Counted from the first letter of the stretch, positions 1-8,743 are shown. The stretch is 64,000 nt of DNA from Haloechinothrix halophila YIM 93223 (GCF_000504245.1 NZ_KI632509.1:4243502-4307501), one strand, 5' to 3'. Program-made: numbers and translations. Notes: a model not told the origin generated them from the sequence alone.

Positions 1-27
1 GACCTGGAGAAGGTCGTCAACCGCTGA
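1..27 (+). CDS. C-terminal end of an unidentified protein (partial)
   Basis: The first eight codons of the window (ending Val-Val-Asn-Arg) are open in frame 1 and close with TGA, and the next gene starts 25 bases later on the same strand with its own ribosome site. The fragment is too short to identify. It is probably the first gene of a unit with the downstream DUF2306 gene, but this rests on spacing only. Confidence 0.35.
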   Translation, partial: DLEKVVNR

Positions 28-52
28 CCCCACCGCGAGACAGGAGCACGTC

Positions 53-775
53 ATGACCCAGATCGACCAACGCGGCCCCGTTGCCGTGAAGCCCTCCACG
101 TCAGAGGGAGGTCAGCACCCAGCCGCACGGAGCGGAAAACGGCGCCGCGCCTGGTGGCTGCTCGGCATCGCCGCCGTCATCATCGCGTTCCTCATCTACC
201 AGGTCCCGCCGTACGCCAGCATGGACCCCAGCCAGTCGCGCATCCCGTTGCAGTTCCCCGCGCACTATTGGCTGATCGTGGGGCACGTGCTGTTCGGGTC
301 GGTCGCGATGCTGACGCTGATCCTGCAGCTATGGCCGTGGATCCGCCGCAGGCATCCCACGGTGCACCGCTGGAGCGGCAGGGCGTACGTCTTCGCGGGC
401 GCGATCCCGTCGGGCCTGTTCGCCGTGGCGATGCTGCCGGTGTCGTATCCGGCAGGCCGGATCGGCGTGGCGATGTCGGCCGTGCTGTGGATGGCCACCG
501 CCGTGCTGGGCTGGATCAAGCTGCGGCAGGGCCGCTACGCCGTGCACCGCAGGCTGATGCTGTACAGCTTCGCGATCGTGTGGGGCCAGGTGATCTGGGG
601 CTTCGTCATCGGCATGCCGTTCGCGCTCGGCTGGATTCCGTTCACCGGCGACTTCGACCACATCGTCGAGGCCGCGCGCTGGGTAGGCTGGGTCGGCAAC
701 CTGGTCGTCGTCCAGTGGTGGCTGGACCGCACCCGGGGTCGTGACCTCGGACTGGTCACCCCCAGGACCGCCTAA
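53..775 (+). CDS. DUF2306 family membrane protein
   Basis: A 240-residue integral membrane protein that starts at an ATG preceded by an AGGAG ribosome site eight bases upstream. After a cytoplasmic tail of about 30 residues there are five to six hydrophobic helices. The signature HRWSGRAY after the second or third helix and a later VHRRLML segment match the DUF2306 family, whose conserved His and Arg residues sit at membrane boundaries. The family has no established reaction; members are often found beside regulators or hydrolases. The preceding partial gene is on the same strand, and a strong hairpin follows the stop, so this is the end of a transcription unit. Family assignment is from motif recognition; function is unknown. 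Confidence 0.75.
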   Translation: MTQIDQRGPVAVKPSTSEGGQHPAARSGKRRRAWWLLGIAAVIIAFLIYQVPPYASMDPSQSRIPLQFPAHYWLIVGHVLFGSVAMLTLILQLWPWIRRRHPTVHRWSGRAYVFAGAIPSGLFAVAMLPVSYPAGRIGVAMSAVLWMATAVLGWIKLRQGRYAVHRRLMLYSFAIVWGQVIWGFVIGMPFALGWIPFTGDFDHIVEAARWVGWVGNLVVVQWWLDRTRGRDLGLVTPRTA

Positions 776-810
776 CCCGGTCCTCCGGGCCCTGCGCCCA
801 GCCCACTGGC

Positions 811-849
811 AAGCCCCGGCCGCTTCGGATACCGAAGTGGCCGGGGCTT
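811..849. terminator. Strong hairpin terminator after the DUF2306 gene
   Basis: An 18-bp stem with a 3-base loop, perfect apart from one G-U type position, lies 35 bases after the DUF2306 stop. There is no long T-run. It sits between convergent genes and could work in both directions. Confidence 0.6.
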
Positions 850-986
850 CGTCGTGCTCGGACATCGCGACGTCCCCAGATCATTGTCCGCTGGGTGGAA
901 GACGATCTCCCCATCAGTCGACAGCGCGAAGCGGTCAGGATACGACCAAAGTGGGCGTCATGTCCGCTCACGCCAGTTAGGAGAGT

Positions 987-1943
987 CTATTCCGCGGGAG
1001 CGGTCTCCGCGAGACGCGCGGTGAGGAACGCTCGCTCTGCCTCGTTCTCGGCGAGCGCCAGCGCGGCGCGATAGGCGGTGGCCGCCTCGACGTCGCGGCC
1101 GAGTTGGCGCAGCAGGTCGGCCTTGACGGCTGGCAGGTAGTGGTACCCGGCGAGGGTGTCATCCGTTTCCAGCTCAGCGACCGCGTCGAGCGCGACGGCG
1201 GGGCCGTGCACCATCGACACCGCAACTGTCCGATTCAGCGCGACCACTGGTGTGGGTGAGACGCGGTACAGCTTGTCGTAGAGGTCGAGAATCGTTGGCC
1301 AGTCGGTCTCGTCGTAGCTGGGCGCGGTGGCGTGGACGGCGGCGATCGCGGCCTGCAGTGTGAACCGGCCGGGCTCACCCCTGCGGAACGCGCCCGCGAT
1401 GAGCGCACGCCCCTCCTCGATCGCCGCGCGATCCCATGCCACACGGTTCTGCTCGGCCATGGTCAGCAGTCTGCCGGTGCCGTCGGTGCGAGTCACGCTG
1501 CGGGCTTCCATGATCAGGATCAGCGCGAGCAGAGCACGCACCTCGGGTTCGTCCGGCATCAGATCGGCGAGCAGCTGCGCGAGCCAGAGCGCGTGCTCAG
1601 CCGGTTCGGCGGCCATCAGCTCCGCGCCGGACGGTGCGGAGTGCCCCATGGTGTAGAGCAGGTGGACGACGCCGAGTACCGCGTCGAGCCGATCGAGCAG
1701 TTCGGCGCCCTTCGGCACCCGGTACGGCGTGCTCGCGCTCAGCACGGTGCCTTCCGCGCGGTCGAGCAGCGCAGCGGCCTCGTCCTCCGGCATGACCAGG
1801 ACGTGGGAAATGTCGGAAACACTGACGTCGCAGACCAGCCGCAGCGTCAGCGCCAGCTGGGTCGGCACGGGCAGTCGCGGGTCGCAGCAGGTGAAGATCA
1901 GCCCCAGTTCATCCTGACCGTCGTGTGATGGCGCTGGTCGCAT
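987..1943 (-). CDS. ECF42-like RNA polymerase sigma factor lacking region 2
   Basis: A 318-residue protein that aligns to the part of the ECF42/SigJ-like family after the sigma-2 domain. It begins at the region before sigma-4 (LIFTCCDPRL, matching the family's LIFTCCHP) and continues through the long C-terminal helical and TPR-like extension (VVALNRTVAVSMVHGP, LGRDVEAATAYRAALAL). Full family members are about 400 to 420 residues and open with a sigma-2 domain that contacts core polymerase and the -10 element. Here only about 105 bases separate the gene from the next one, so that domain is missing. The ATG has a purine-rich GAGGGGGAA site upstream and may still be translated. A YciI protein follows the usual ECF42 partnership just upstream. 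It may be a decayed sigma factor or an anti-sigma-like remnant. Confidence 0.75.
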   Translation of the reverse strand: MRPAPSHDGQDELGLIFTCCDPRLPVPTQLALTLRLVCDVSVSDISHVLVMPEDEAAALLDRAEGTVLSASTPYRVPKGAELLDRLDAVLGVVHLLYTMGHSAPSGAELMAAEPAEHALWLAQLLADLMPDEPEVRALLALILIMEARSVTRTDGTGRLLTMAEQNRVAWDRAAIEEGRALIAGAFRRGEPGRFTLQAAIAAVHATAPSYDETDWPTILDLYDKLYRVSPTPVVALNRTVAVSMVHGPAVALDAVAELETDDTLAGYHYLPAVKADLLRQLGRDVEAATAYRAALALAENEAERAFLTARLAETAPAE

Positions 1944-1978
1944 CGGTGGCTTCCCCCTCGGTGCTGGTGTGTCTTACG

Positions 1979-2028
1979 AGAAAAGGCACGCACCGGGCAG
2001 CGTGGATGTCGCTGTCCCGGTGCGTGCC
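1979..2028 (-). terminator. Intrinsic terminator after the YciI gene
   Basis: On the minus strand a perfect 13-bp stem (GGCACGCACCGGG with its complement, at 2016-2028 and 1985-1997) with an 18-base loop is followed at once by TTTTCT. It lies 20 bases after the YciI stop and before the truncated sigma gene, so it should separate the two transcriptionally. Confidence 0.8.
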
Positions 2029-2048
2029 TGCCGCGTGTAGTGCGGTCC

Positions 2049-2390
2049 TCACTCCGACGGCGGAACGAACACCGGACGCACCTCGACGCCGCCGCCCTTC
2101 TTGGTCGGCACCAGCTTGGCGATTTCGGTCGCCTCGTCAACGCTGTCCGCCTCGACGAAGAAGAAGCCAGCGAGGACCTCCTTCGCCTCGACGAACGTGC
2201 CGTCGGTGACGGTGCCGTCCTTGACGGCGCGCGCGTCGGTGCTCGGGGTGAGCGCCTGCGGATTGAGGATCTCGATGTTGCGCTCGCTGACCTCCTTCTG
2301 GAAGACCTCGTGCGCCTCCATGTCTTCCGGACCCATGTCCATCGGGTCGGCGGGTGCCGGCGAGTAGAGCAAGATCGCGTACTGAGCCAC
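2049..2390 (-). CDS. YciI-like (YCII/DGPF) family protein
   Basis: A 113-residue protein that opens with AQYAILLYSPAP, typical of the YCII/DGPF family in actinobacteria. The GTG at 2390 is chosen because AAAGGAGAT lies seven bases upstream; the longer reading to 2441 adds a lysine-rich, unconserved tail. The fold is a ferredoxin-like barrel with a conserved His/Asp pair. Proteins of this family often sit beside ECF42-type sigma factors, as here, and their role is not settled. A strong terminator follows the stop, so co-transcription with the sigma remnant is unlikely unless read-through occurs. Confidence 0.8.
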   Translation of the reverse strand: MAQYAILLYSPAPADPMDMGPEDMEAHEVFQKEVSERNIEILNPQALTPSTDARAVKDGTVTDGTFVEAKEVLAGFFFVEADSVDEATEIAKLVPTKKGGGVEVRPVFVPPSE

Positions 2391-2483
2391 TGTGCTATCT
2401 CCTTTCACTTTCTTCTTTCGACGAACGGGACCGTGTCTCATGCATTGCCACGCGACAGCCCCCCTTCGACACCTGTGAGTTCG

Positions 2484-4115
2484 CTAGCCCGGCGTCGCGG
2501 CGGACTCCTTGTCCGCGTCGGCGCCTTCCGCCGCGCCGGCGCCGGCAGCGCCGTCATCGGAGTCGGTCGGCGCGTCGTCGGCAGGGGCCTGCTGCCCGAT
2601 CGGCGGTTGCGACTTGAGCTTGGCCGAGACGAGACCCGCGATGACGACCAGCAGCACCGCACCAGTCAGCGCGACGGTCTGCACGCCGCTGGCGAACGCC
2701 TCCCGCGCCGGGGTGAGCAATGCGGACGCGGTGTCGCCCGGCAGCTCACCCGCAACGGCGTTCGCGCCTGCCAGGCTGTCGCGTGCCGCGGTGGCGGCGG
2801 ACTCGCCGATACCAGCGGGGATCGCGCCGTCAACGCTGAACCGGTAGATGGCGGTGCCCAGCGTGCCGAGCACTGCCAGACCGAGCGTGCCGCCGAACTC
2901 GTTGGCCATCTGCGCCAGCGACCCGGCGGAGCCCATCTTCTCCGGTGGCGAGGTGCCCATCACCAGTGCCGTCCCGAGCCCAGCCATCGGTGCGCCACAG
3001 AACGAGAACACCGCGAAGCCGATGATCAGATAGGCCGAGCCGGACGTCGGGCCAACCTGGGTCATGAACACCAGCGCGGCGGCGGAGCCGAGCAGCCCGA
3101 CCGCGATCACGTGCGCTGGCCGGAACCGGGCGCCGAGCTTCGGCGCGACCGTGAAGCCGAGCGCACCAGCCGCCATACCCGGCACCATCGCCAGCCCTGC
3201 CTGCAGCGTGGACATGCCGCCCACCAGCTGGAAGTACAGCATCATGAACAGCATGATTCCGCCGCCGACCGTGGCGTAGCTGAGCTGACCGACCAGCGAC
3301 GTCCCGATCACTCTGCTGCGGATGAGGTCGAGGTCGAGCAGCGGGTCCCGCAGCGAACGCTGCCTGCGCAGGAACGCGAACCCGGCACCGAGGCCGATGA
3401 CGAGGGACACGATCGGCAGCGTTTCCCAGCCGTCGCGGGCCAGTTCCTTCATGCCGTAGACGATCGGCAGCAGCGCCAGCAGCGAGAGCAGCACGCTCGC
3501 AAGGTCGACGCGGCCCGGCTCTGGGTTGCGGAACTCCGGCAGGAACTTCGGCGCGAGGAGCAGCGTCAACACCATGATCGGCACACCGAGCAGGAAGATC
3601 GAGCCCCACCAGAACTGCGCGAGCAACGCACCACCGATGACGGGACCGAACAGCGCGCCGAGGGTGAACGTGCCACCCCAGATGCCGAACGCCGTCGCCT
3701 GCTGCTTCGGGTCGGTGAACAACGTGCCGATCAGCGCCAATGTCGACGGCCCGAGCGTGGCGCCCGCGATGCCGAGCAGCGCGCGGGCCGCGATCAACAT
3801 CTCGGGTGTCGTCGAGTACGCGGCGAGCAGTGAGGCCGCCGCGAACGCCGCGGCACCGATCAACAGCAGCTTGCGCCGCCCGATCCTGTCGCCGAGCGTT
3901 CCCATGGTGACCAGGAAACCGGCGAGCATGAAGCCGTACATGTCCATGGTCCACAGCTGCTGGTTACTGCCCGCGCCGAGGTCGGCCGCCATGTGTGGCA
4001 GAGCCAGCATCAGCACGAACAGATCGATGGCGACGACGAAGGTCGGCAAGGCGAGCACCACCAGGCCGAACCACTCGCGTGCGCCAGCCGGTGCGGGCGC
4101 ATCGTCTGTAGTCAC
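2484..4115 (-). CDS. DHA2-type (EmrB/QacA) major facilitator drug exporter
   Basis: A proton-driven efflux pump of about 543 residues with 14 predicted membrane helices. The segment LGDRIGRRKLLLIG is the loop 2-3 MFS motif A, and GPVIGGALLAQFWWGSIFLLGVPI is the fifth-helix antiporter motif C region of the DHA2 family. The C-terminus is a charged cytoplasmic tail rich in Asp, Ala and Gly. The GTG at 4115 has GAGAGG nine bases upstream; the ATG at 4124 abuts that purine run and is less likely. It lies downstream of the flavin oxidase and methyltransferase genes, separated by a 230-base region with repeated motifs. It is likely the export or self-resistance pump for the product of the neighbouring biosynthetic genes, though its substrate is not shown by the sequence. 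Confidence 0.85.
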   Translation of the reverse strand: MTTDDAPAPAGAREWFGLVVLALPTFVVAIDLFVLMLALPHMAADLGAGSNQQLWTMDMYGFMLAGFLVTMGTLGDRIGRRKLLLIGAAAFAAASLLAAYSTTPEMLIAARALLGIAGATLGPSTLALIGTLFTDPKQQATAFGIWGGTFTLGALFGPVIGGALLAQFWWGSIFLLGVPIMVLTLLLAPKFLPEFRNPEPGRVDLASVLLSLLALLPIVYGMKELARDGWETLPIVSLVIGLGAGFAFLRRQRSLRDPLLDLDLIRSRVIGTSLVGQLSYATVGGGIMLFMMLYFQLVGGMSTLQAGLAMVPGMAAGALGFTVAPKLGARFRPAHVIAVGLLGSAAALVFMTQVGPTSGSAYLIIGFAVFSFCGAPMAGLGTALVMGTSPPEKMGSAGSLAQMANEFGGTLGLAVLGTLGTAIYRFSVDGAIPAGIGESAATAARDSLAGANAVAGELPGDTASALLTPAREAFASGVQTVALTGAVLLVVIAGLVSAKLKSQPPIGQQAPADDAPTDSDDGAAGAGAAEGADADKESAATPG

Positions 4116-4187
4116 TGTTCTCATCCTCTCGTTCTCACGCCGCGTACGCGGTTGATGTGCGCGGGACTTGTCGGTACGTCGGAGCTA

Positions 4188-4323
4188 CGACCTGGTGTGT
4201 CGACATGTCCGCCGAAGTACGTCGCGCGAACGCTTCGTGCGGTAACAGTGTGTTGCTTTCCGTAGTCGCTCCAGAAGTGCCGCACACACCAGGTCGATGT
4301 GCATTTCTCATATCCGACCTGGT
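4188..4323. promoter_or_regulatory. Three copies of CGACCTGGT upstream of the MFS gene
   Basis: CGACCTGGTGTG at 4188-4199 is matched by its exact reverse complement at 4285-4296, and CGACCTGGT recurs at 4315-4323. They lie between the flavin oxidase stop and the MFS start, in the expected promoter region of the pump. A regulator-binding array is plausible but the regulator is unknown. Confidence 0.4.
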
Positions 4324-4347
4324 CAGGCCGTTTGCCGTCGCGCCTTG

Positions 4348-5760
4348 TCAGTGACATCGCGGCGGCCTGCCTGGCCGGTTCTGTGCCGCTGCCGCGTAGC
4401 AACCGGGCGCGATGTCGTCACTGAACAGCCCGGTCGGGTCGACTCGTGCCCTGACGCGGTCGACCGCATGGATCTGCTCGGCGGCGAGATGGCCCTGCGG
4501 CTGGTCCCGGTTCTCCACGAAGCTCGGTACCGTGCGCCCGGTGTCCCACGGCCGCAGCGCGACCCGCACCTTCTCGCAGTGCTCGGTGATGCCCGCCGCC
4601 GTCTCGGAGTCGGTCGCCACACCCGCGCCGGAATAGGCGTACCGGCCATCCAGGTGGTCCAGCACACCGCCAGCCGGGTCCGGCGTGGCGAACGCGCCAC
4701 CGAGCTGTCGCAAGCTCGCGCTGATCAGCGGTGAGCCAGAGCCCTCGCCGACGGCGCCGAGGAACGCTGCGGCGCCGTCGTCGCTGATCTCGTCGAGCAG
4801 CAAGTGATCGCCAACGATCGGGACTGGCTCCTCCGGGTCCATGTGTGCTCGCAGCACCGCGGCCGGTTCGGTCTCCTGCCAGGTGTCGAGCAGCGGTGGC
4901 GCCACCGCCCGCAGCCGGCTCAGCAGATCCTCCGCCTCCTGCGTCGGGTCGGTGCCCGCCGTGCCGAGCACGGCACCGTCCACGCACAACACCGGCCCAT
5001 CGGTCAGTTCGCGCGGGATCTCCGGCAGTGGCGGCAGCGTGAGGATCTGCAGCGACGTCGTCGCTTCGCGTGGTGCGTCGACGGTCCACACCCGCCAGCG
5101 CCACAACAGCTGCTCTGCGTGGCGCACCGGCCAAAACGCCGCACCGGTGCAGACCCGGCTCGCGGGGAACAGCGCCACCTCGATCGCGGTGACGACGCCG
5201 AACCCGCCACCTCCGCCGCGCAATGCCCAGAACAGTTCAGGGTCGGTGGTCGCATCCACCTTGCGCAGCGTGCCGTCCGCGGTGACCAGTTCGACGGCGC
5301 GCACGCTGTTGACGGCGAGGCCGGTGTACCTGCCGTAGAAGCTCATCCCGCCGCGCAGCAGGTAGCCGACGACACCGACGGTGCCGGACGAGCCGTGCGG
5401 CGCGGCAAGCCCGTGCTCGGCGGCCGCCGCGACGACGTCCGCCCACAGCGTGCCCGCCGGAACTCGCGCGACTCGCCGCCGAGGGTCGACGGTGACACCG
5501 CCGCGCAGCCGTGTCCTGATCAGCAGCGCGTCCGTCATGGGATGCGCTGTCGGCGCAGCGTGCCCCGTCGCGTGCACCCGCACCCGCATGCGGCTCGATC
5601 GCGCGCACGCGATGGCGGCTTTGACGTCGTCGACGGTGCGCGCGGTGACCGCCGCGTCTGGGGTGGCTGGCGCGGCGAGGTTGAACACCTGGGTCGCCGC
5701 GTCGAAGGCATCGTCTCCCGGCACCGAGACTCGGAAACCGCCGTGATCGACCGTGGTCAT
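4348..5760 (-). CDS. BBE-type FAD-linked oxidase (PCMH fold)
   Basis: A 470-residue flavoprotein of the berberine-bridge-enzyme family. The N-terminal half is a PCMH FAD-binding domain: the segment from VRVHATGHAAPT matches the family's pyrophosphate-binding loop region, where the bicovalent FAD histidine usually lies, and SSGTVGVVGYLLRGG is the second FAD-binding strand. The C-terminus holds the substrate domain and ends near GLFSDDIAPG, a form of the family's NP..LF motif with NP changed to DP. The ATG at 5760 has AAAGGGGA upstream, and it lies 23 bases after the methyltransferase stop, so the two are probably co-transcribed. Such enzymes carry out two-electron oxidations in natural-product pathways; the substrate is unknown. 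No signal peptide is seen. Confidence 0.85.
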   Translation of the reverse strand: MTTVDHGGFRVSVPGDDAFDAATQVFNLAAPATPDAAVTARTVDDVKAAIACARSSRMRVRVHATGHAAPTAHPMTDALLIRTRLRGGVTVDPRRRVARVPAGTLWADVVAAAAEHGLAAPHGSSGTVGVVGYLLRGGMSFYGRYTGLAVNSVRAVELVTADGTLRKVDATTDPELFWALRGGGGGFGVVTAIEVALFPASRVCTGAAFWPVRHAEQLLWRWRVWTVDAPREATTSLQILTLPPLPEIPRELTDGPVLCVDGAVLGTAGTDPTQEAEDLLSRLRAVAPPLLDTWQETEPAAVLRAHMDPEEPVPIVGDHLLLDEISDDGAAAFLGAVGEGSGSPLISASLRQLGGAFATPDPAGGVLDHLDGRYAYSGAGVATDSETAAGITEHCEKVRVALRPWDTGRTVPSFVENRDQPQGHLAAEQIHAVDRVRARVDPTGLFSDDIAPGCYAAAAQNRPGRPPRCH

Positions 5761-5783
5761 CGTTGTTCCCCTTTCGGCATCGG

Positions 5784-7337
5784 TCACGCGGTCCGTTCCG
5801 CGGTGAGGAACACGAACGTCCCCGGACACCACTGCTCGCGCACCGTCAGCCCGGCATCGGACAACCACCGGCTGATGTCGGCACGCTCGAACAGCAGGTG
5901 TCCCTGTGGCCTGCTCGGGAAGTACTGGGTGGCCTGGAAGTGGCGGCCGATCGGGTCGTCGTCCCAGCGGAAAGTCATCATCGTCAGCCTGCCGCCCGGC
6001 CGTAGGCAGCGACCGATCTCGGCGATCGCGGCTGGTGCGTCATCCGGGAACGCCTGCAACGCGTTCCAGCAGTTCACGACGCCGAACGAGGCGTCGTCGA
6101 ACGGCAGGCTCAGCGCGCTGCCCAGCACGGCGGGGACCTCGGGGACCGAGCCACGCAGCACGGTGAGCATTGGCAGCGCCATGTCCACGGCGAGCACTCG
6201 GTCAGCGCCCACCGCGTCCGCGACGATCCTGGTCCATCTGCCAGCACCCGCCGCGAGGTCGAGCACAGGGCCTTCCGTGTCTCGCAGGTTGCGCCGCAGG
6301 AAGGCGTCCTCATCGGCGATGGTGACGTCGTTGCCCCAGTTGGACCCGGCGAGCCGCAGGTAGGCGGGCCGCAGCATCGCCTCGTAGTGCAGCCCGAGCC
6401 GCGGCATCGCGGCGAGCTGCGCCAGCAAGTCGGCGGTGTCGTCATCGCCGGGGCGGGTCACAGCATCCGCCGAGAGGTCGACGATGCCGCCCGCGATCGG
6501 GTACGCCCGCGCGCACCGCTGACAACGAGCGGACGAGCCGTTGAACGACAGCGGGCCCGCGTCGCAGGACGGGCAGCGGAACGTGGCGGCATGGCGGGTG
6601 AACAGGTCAGCGCCGGTCTCCGCGCCGTCGAAGGCCGGTGCGGAAGCCAGCTTGTCGGCGGATTCAGGGCCTGGTGCGCGGTTGCGCACCGCCCAATACG
6701 CCTTCGCGCCGGAGTAGGCCCGCACGGTTCGGGTGTCGTTCTCCCAGTTCAGCCGGAGCTGGTCCGGGGTGAGGCTCCTGATGTGGCGTTCGTCGAACGC
6801 CCGCTCGTCCGCGTCGAGGTCCCACGCCGTCGGCGCTGGCCACACCCGCCCGACGTCGGGGTCGTCCGGATCGAGCGGCTGCGACGCGCGGACCAGCCGG
6901 GAACGGTCCGATGCGGACAGTGGCAGGGCATCGGCGGCCGCGAGGATGCGATCCCGCTCGGCAGGCAGCTGTCCAAGCAGATACAGCAGCGCGAACGTCA
7001 GCGGCTGCCCGTCGCCGGACCGGCCGAGCAGCCGCAGGTAGGTGTCGATACCCCTGCTGACCTCCGCCGTCACCGGTCCCGGCGTGGGGTACTCAGCTTC
7101 CGCGAGCAGCCCGAGCAGCACGGCGAGGTAGCCCTTGCGTTCGTCGTCGACCAGGTCCAGCTGCTCGATCAGCACCCTGGCCGCGGGCTCGGACAGCGAG
7201 GTGAGAGCGCCGTCGCGCCACACGGCGTCCGCCAACCGCAGGAAGGAATCGCGGAGCGCCCCCTCGGCGTCGCCTTGCGCGTCGGCGAAGGATTTCACTA
7301 GTTCCGCTACGGTCTCGTGCGCGCTGGAATCAGTCAT
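5784..7337 (-). CDS. SAM-dependent methyltransferase with helical N-domain and zinc ribbon
   Basis: A 517-residue protein in three parts. Residues 1 to about 170 are helical with no recognised family. Around residues 250-285 is a Trm112-like zinc ribbon with two CxxC pairs (CPSC and CQRC) followed by YPI..GIVDL. The last 200 residues are a class I methyltransferase with motif I DLAAGAGRW, a post-I acidic residue in AVDMALPM, and an LRPGGRLTMMTF motif. Zinc ribbon plus methyltransferase also occurs in RlmA-type enzymes, but the long N-domain is unusual. The ATG has GGAAAGGAC upstream. It is the first gene of an operon with the flavin oxidase. A role in tailoring a metabolite is inferred from the neighbourhood. 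Confidence 0.8.
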   Translation of the reverse strand: MTDSSAHETVAELVKSFADAQGDAEGALRDSFLRLADAVWRDGALTSLSEPAARVLIEQLDLVDDERKGYLAVLLGLLAEAEYPTPGPVTAEVSRGIDTYLRLLGRSGDGQPLTFALLYLLGQLPAERDRILAAADALPLSASDRSRLVRASQPLDPDDPDVGRVWPAPTAWDLDADERAFDERHIRSLTPDQLRLNWENDTRTVRAYSGAKAYWAVRNRAPGPESADKLASAPAFDGAETGADLFTRHAATFRCPSCDAGPLSFNGSSARCQRCARAYPIAGGIVDLSADAVTRPGDDDTADLLAQLAAMPRLGLHYEAMLRPAYLRLAGSNWGNDVTIADEDAFLRRNLRDTEGPVLDLAAGAGRWTRIVADAVGADRVLAVDMALPMLTVLRGSVPEVPAVLGSALSLPFDDASFGVVNCWNALQAFPDDAPAAIAEIGRCLRPGGRLTMMTFRWDDDPIGRHFQATQYFPSRPQGHLLFERADISRWLSDAGLTVREQWCPGTFVFLTAERTA

Positions 7338-7516
7338 GGACGTCCTTTCCGCGAGAAGCTCGGAACCGATCGTCGCAACGGGTGATCAGGCTGGTCTTCT
7401 CAAGCCATGCGCAGCGAGCACCGCGGAACAGCGGGCACGAATAGTGAGCAGCGCCTAAGATATGCGGCACGAACCTGCACGATGGATGATGTGATTTCCC
7501 AAGGGGTGACGGCGTA

Positions 7517-7879
7517 GTGCGACATATCTGGATCCGCACCTTCAGCGACGGCTTGGTTCGTGCCGACCAGGTCATCGGGATCACCGCGCATCGCACCCCA
7601 TCCATCGTCGGCAAACCGTCGCGCTGGTTGCTCGACCTCGCCCTCGCCGTCCCGGCGGGCAGCGGCACCACCGAGGGGTGGGACCTGGCCGACCTGCATC
7701 GGACGATTCTGCAAACCGACTGGGAACCACGCGGCGCGAGCCAATCGCTCGCGAAGCTGCTGCACGAGTTGTCCGGCACCGACAAGGCCGGTGTCATTCG
7801 TACGACCGTTGTCGACGGTGAGGTCAGGTTCCAGTTCGCCTCCTTCGACGAGCTCGATGCTCACGGTGACGAAAGGTAG
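7517..7879 (+). CDS. Small conserved-looking protein, function unknown
   Basis: A 120-residue soluble protein starting at GTG with AAGGGGTGA nine bases upstream. It begins HIWIRTFSDGLVRADQVIGI and has a mixed alpha/beta composition without membrane segments, cysteines or a known motif. It is the only plus-strand gene in the first accessory region and runs divergently from the zinc-ribbon methyltransferase, so the two share a 180-base promoter region. Its stop lies 26 bases from the end of the convergent methyltransferase gene. I do not recognise a family. Codon use is ordinary for the window, which supports real coding. Confidence 0.6.
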   Translation: MRHIWIRTFSDGLVRADQVIGITAHRTPSIVGKPSRWLLDLALAVPAGSGTTEGWDLADLHRTILQTDWEPRGASQSLAKLLHELSGTDKAGVIRTTVVDGEVRFQFASFDELDAHGDER

Positions 7880-7905
7880 GCCTCGGCCTGCGCCCCGCTC
7901 CCGAG

Positions 7906-8733
7906 TCAGGCCGGCTTGCGCGCGGCGACGATGACGTAGCCGATCTGGTCCTTGCGCGGCGCGAAGAACCCCCGGTGCCTGCTGGAGAACTCAGCGACGG
8001 CGTCGTCGCCGAACTTCGCGGCGAGCCGTTCGCGCTGCGCCATCGCCGCGCGCAGGTACTTGCCCTTCATCCCGAACGAGCGCGGACCGCACTGGGTGTA
8101 CTCCTCGACCACGAATCCGGCGTCGCGCACATGATCGAGCCAGCCGGACAGCGTTGGCAGCGTCGGCAGCTTCAACGTGTCCATAAAGGTCGTGATCCGG
8201 TCCGGGTCCGCGTCGGACTCCAGGCTGAAGTCGGACAGCGTCAACCTGCCACCTGGTCGGAGCACGCGGCACAGCTCCGCGAGCACGGCGGCGACGTCGG
8301 TGGCGTTCTGCAGCGACTCCAGCGCCAGCACGGCATCGAACGTTCCATCCGGAAAGGACAGTGCGGTGTAGTCGCCGTAGTCGATCCTGACCCGCTCGGT
8401 GAGCCCCCGTTCCGCCGCCCTGCGCCGGGCGGCGGCGACCTCAACGTCGCTGAGGGTGACGCCGGTGACTCGCGCACCCAACTCGGCGGCGAGGTAGACA
8501 GCGGTGTTCCCCGGCCCGCAACCCGCGTCCAGCACGTGCTCGCCGGGCCGCAGTCCGAGCGTGTCTGTCACCTTGCGCGTCATGCGGTGCACCGCGGCGG
8601 GCAACGTCGCCTCGTCGGCGTCGTCGTAGAAGTACCACATGTGCAGCTGGCCATCCCGCAGCTCGTCGGCGATGGGCGTGCGTTCGTCGTAGTGCCTGCC
8701 GATGACGCCCGCGTCGGTGATTGGCTCGGTCAC
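7906..8733 (-). CDS. RebM/UbiE-like small-molecule methyltransferase
   Basis: A 275-residue class I SAM-dependent methyltransferase. Motif I is VLDAGCGPGN, followed by the acidic strand VTGVTLSDVEVAAA, DGTFDAVLALESL and LRPGGRLTLSDF. The overall pattern, including the C-terminal GYVIVAARKP, resembles the sugar O-methyltransferase RebM and related tailoring enzymes. The GTG start has GAGGAG ten bases upstream. It lies 10 bases after the divergent DAHP synthase gene, so both are in one operon. The acceptor atom and substrate cannot be read from sequence; O-, N- and C-methylation are all possible. Confidence 0.85.
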   Translation of the reverse strand: MTEPITDAGVIGRHYDERTPIADELRDGQLHMWYFYDDADEATLPAAVHRMTRKVTDTLGLRPGEHVLDAGCGPGNTAVYLAAELGARVTGVTLSDVEVAAARRRAAERGLTERVRIDYGDYTALSFPDGTFDAVLALESLQNATDVAAVLAELCRVLRPGGRLTLSDFSLESDADPDRITTFMDTLKLPTLPTLSGWLDHVRDAGFVVEEYTQCGPRSFGMKGKYLRAAMAQRERLAAKFGDDAVAEFSSRHRGFFAPRKDQIGYVIVAARKPA

Positions 8734-8743
8734 GACGTGCTCC

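Noticed and set aside
741..980. 79-codon frame after the DUF2306 gene
   Set aside because: It overlaps the end of that gene and runs through the terminator hairpin.
2040..3833. 597-codon plus-strand open frame opposite the YciI and MFS genes
   Set aside because: Arg/Gln/His-rich low-complexity translation without domains, on the wrong strand of a clear MFS gene; an artefact of high GC.
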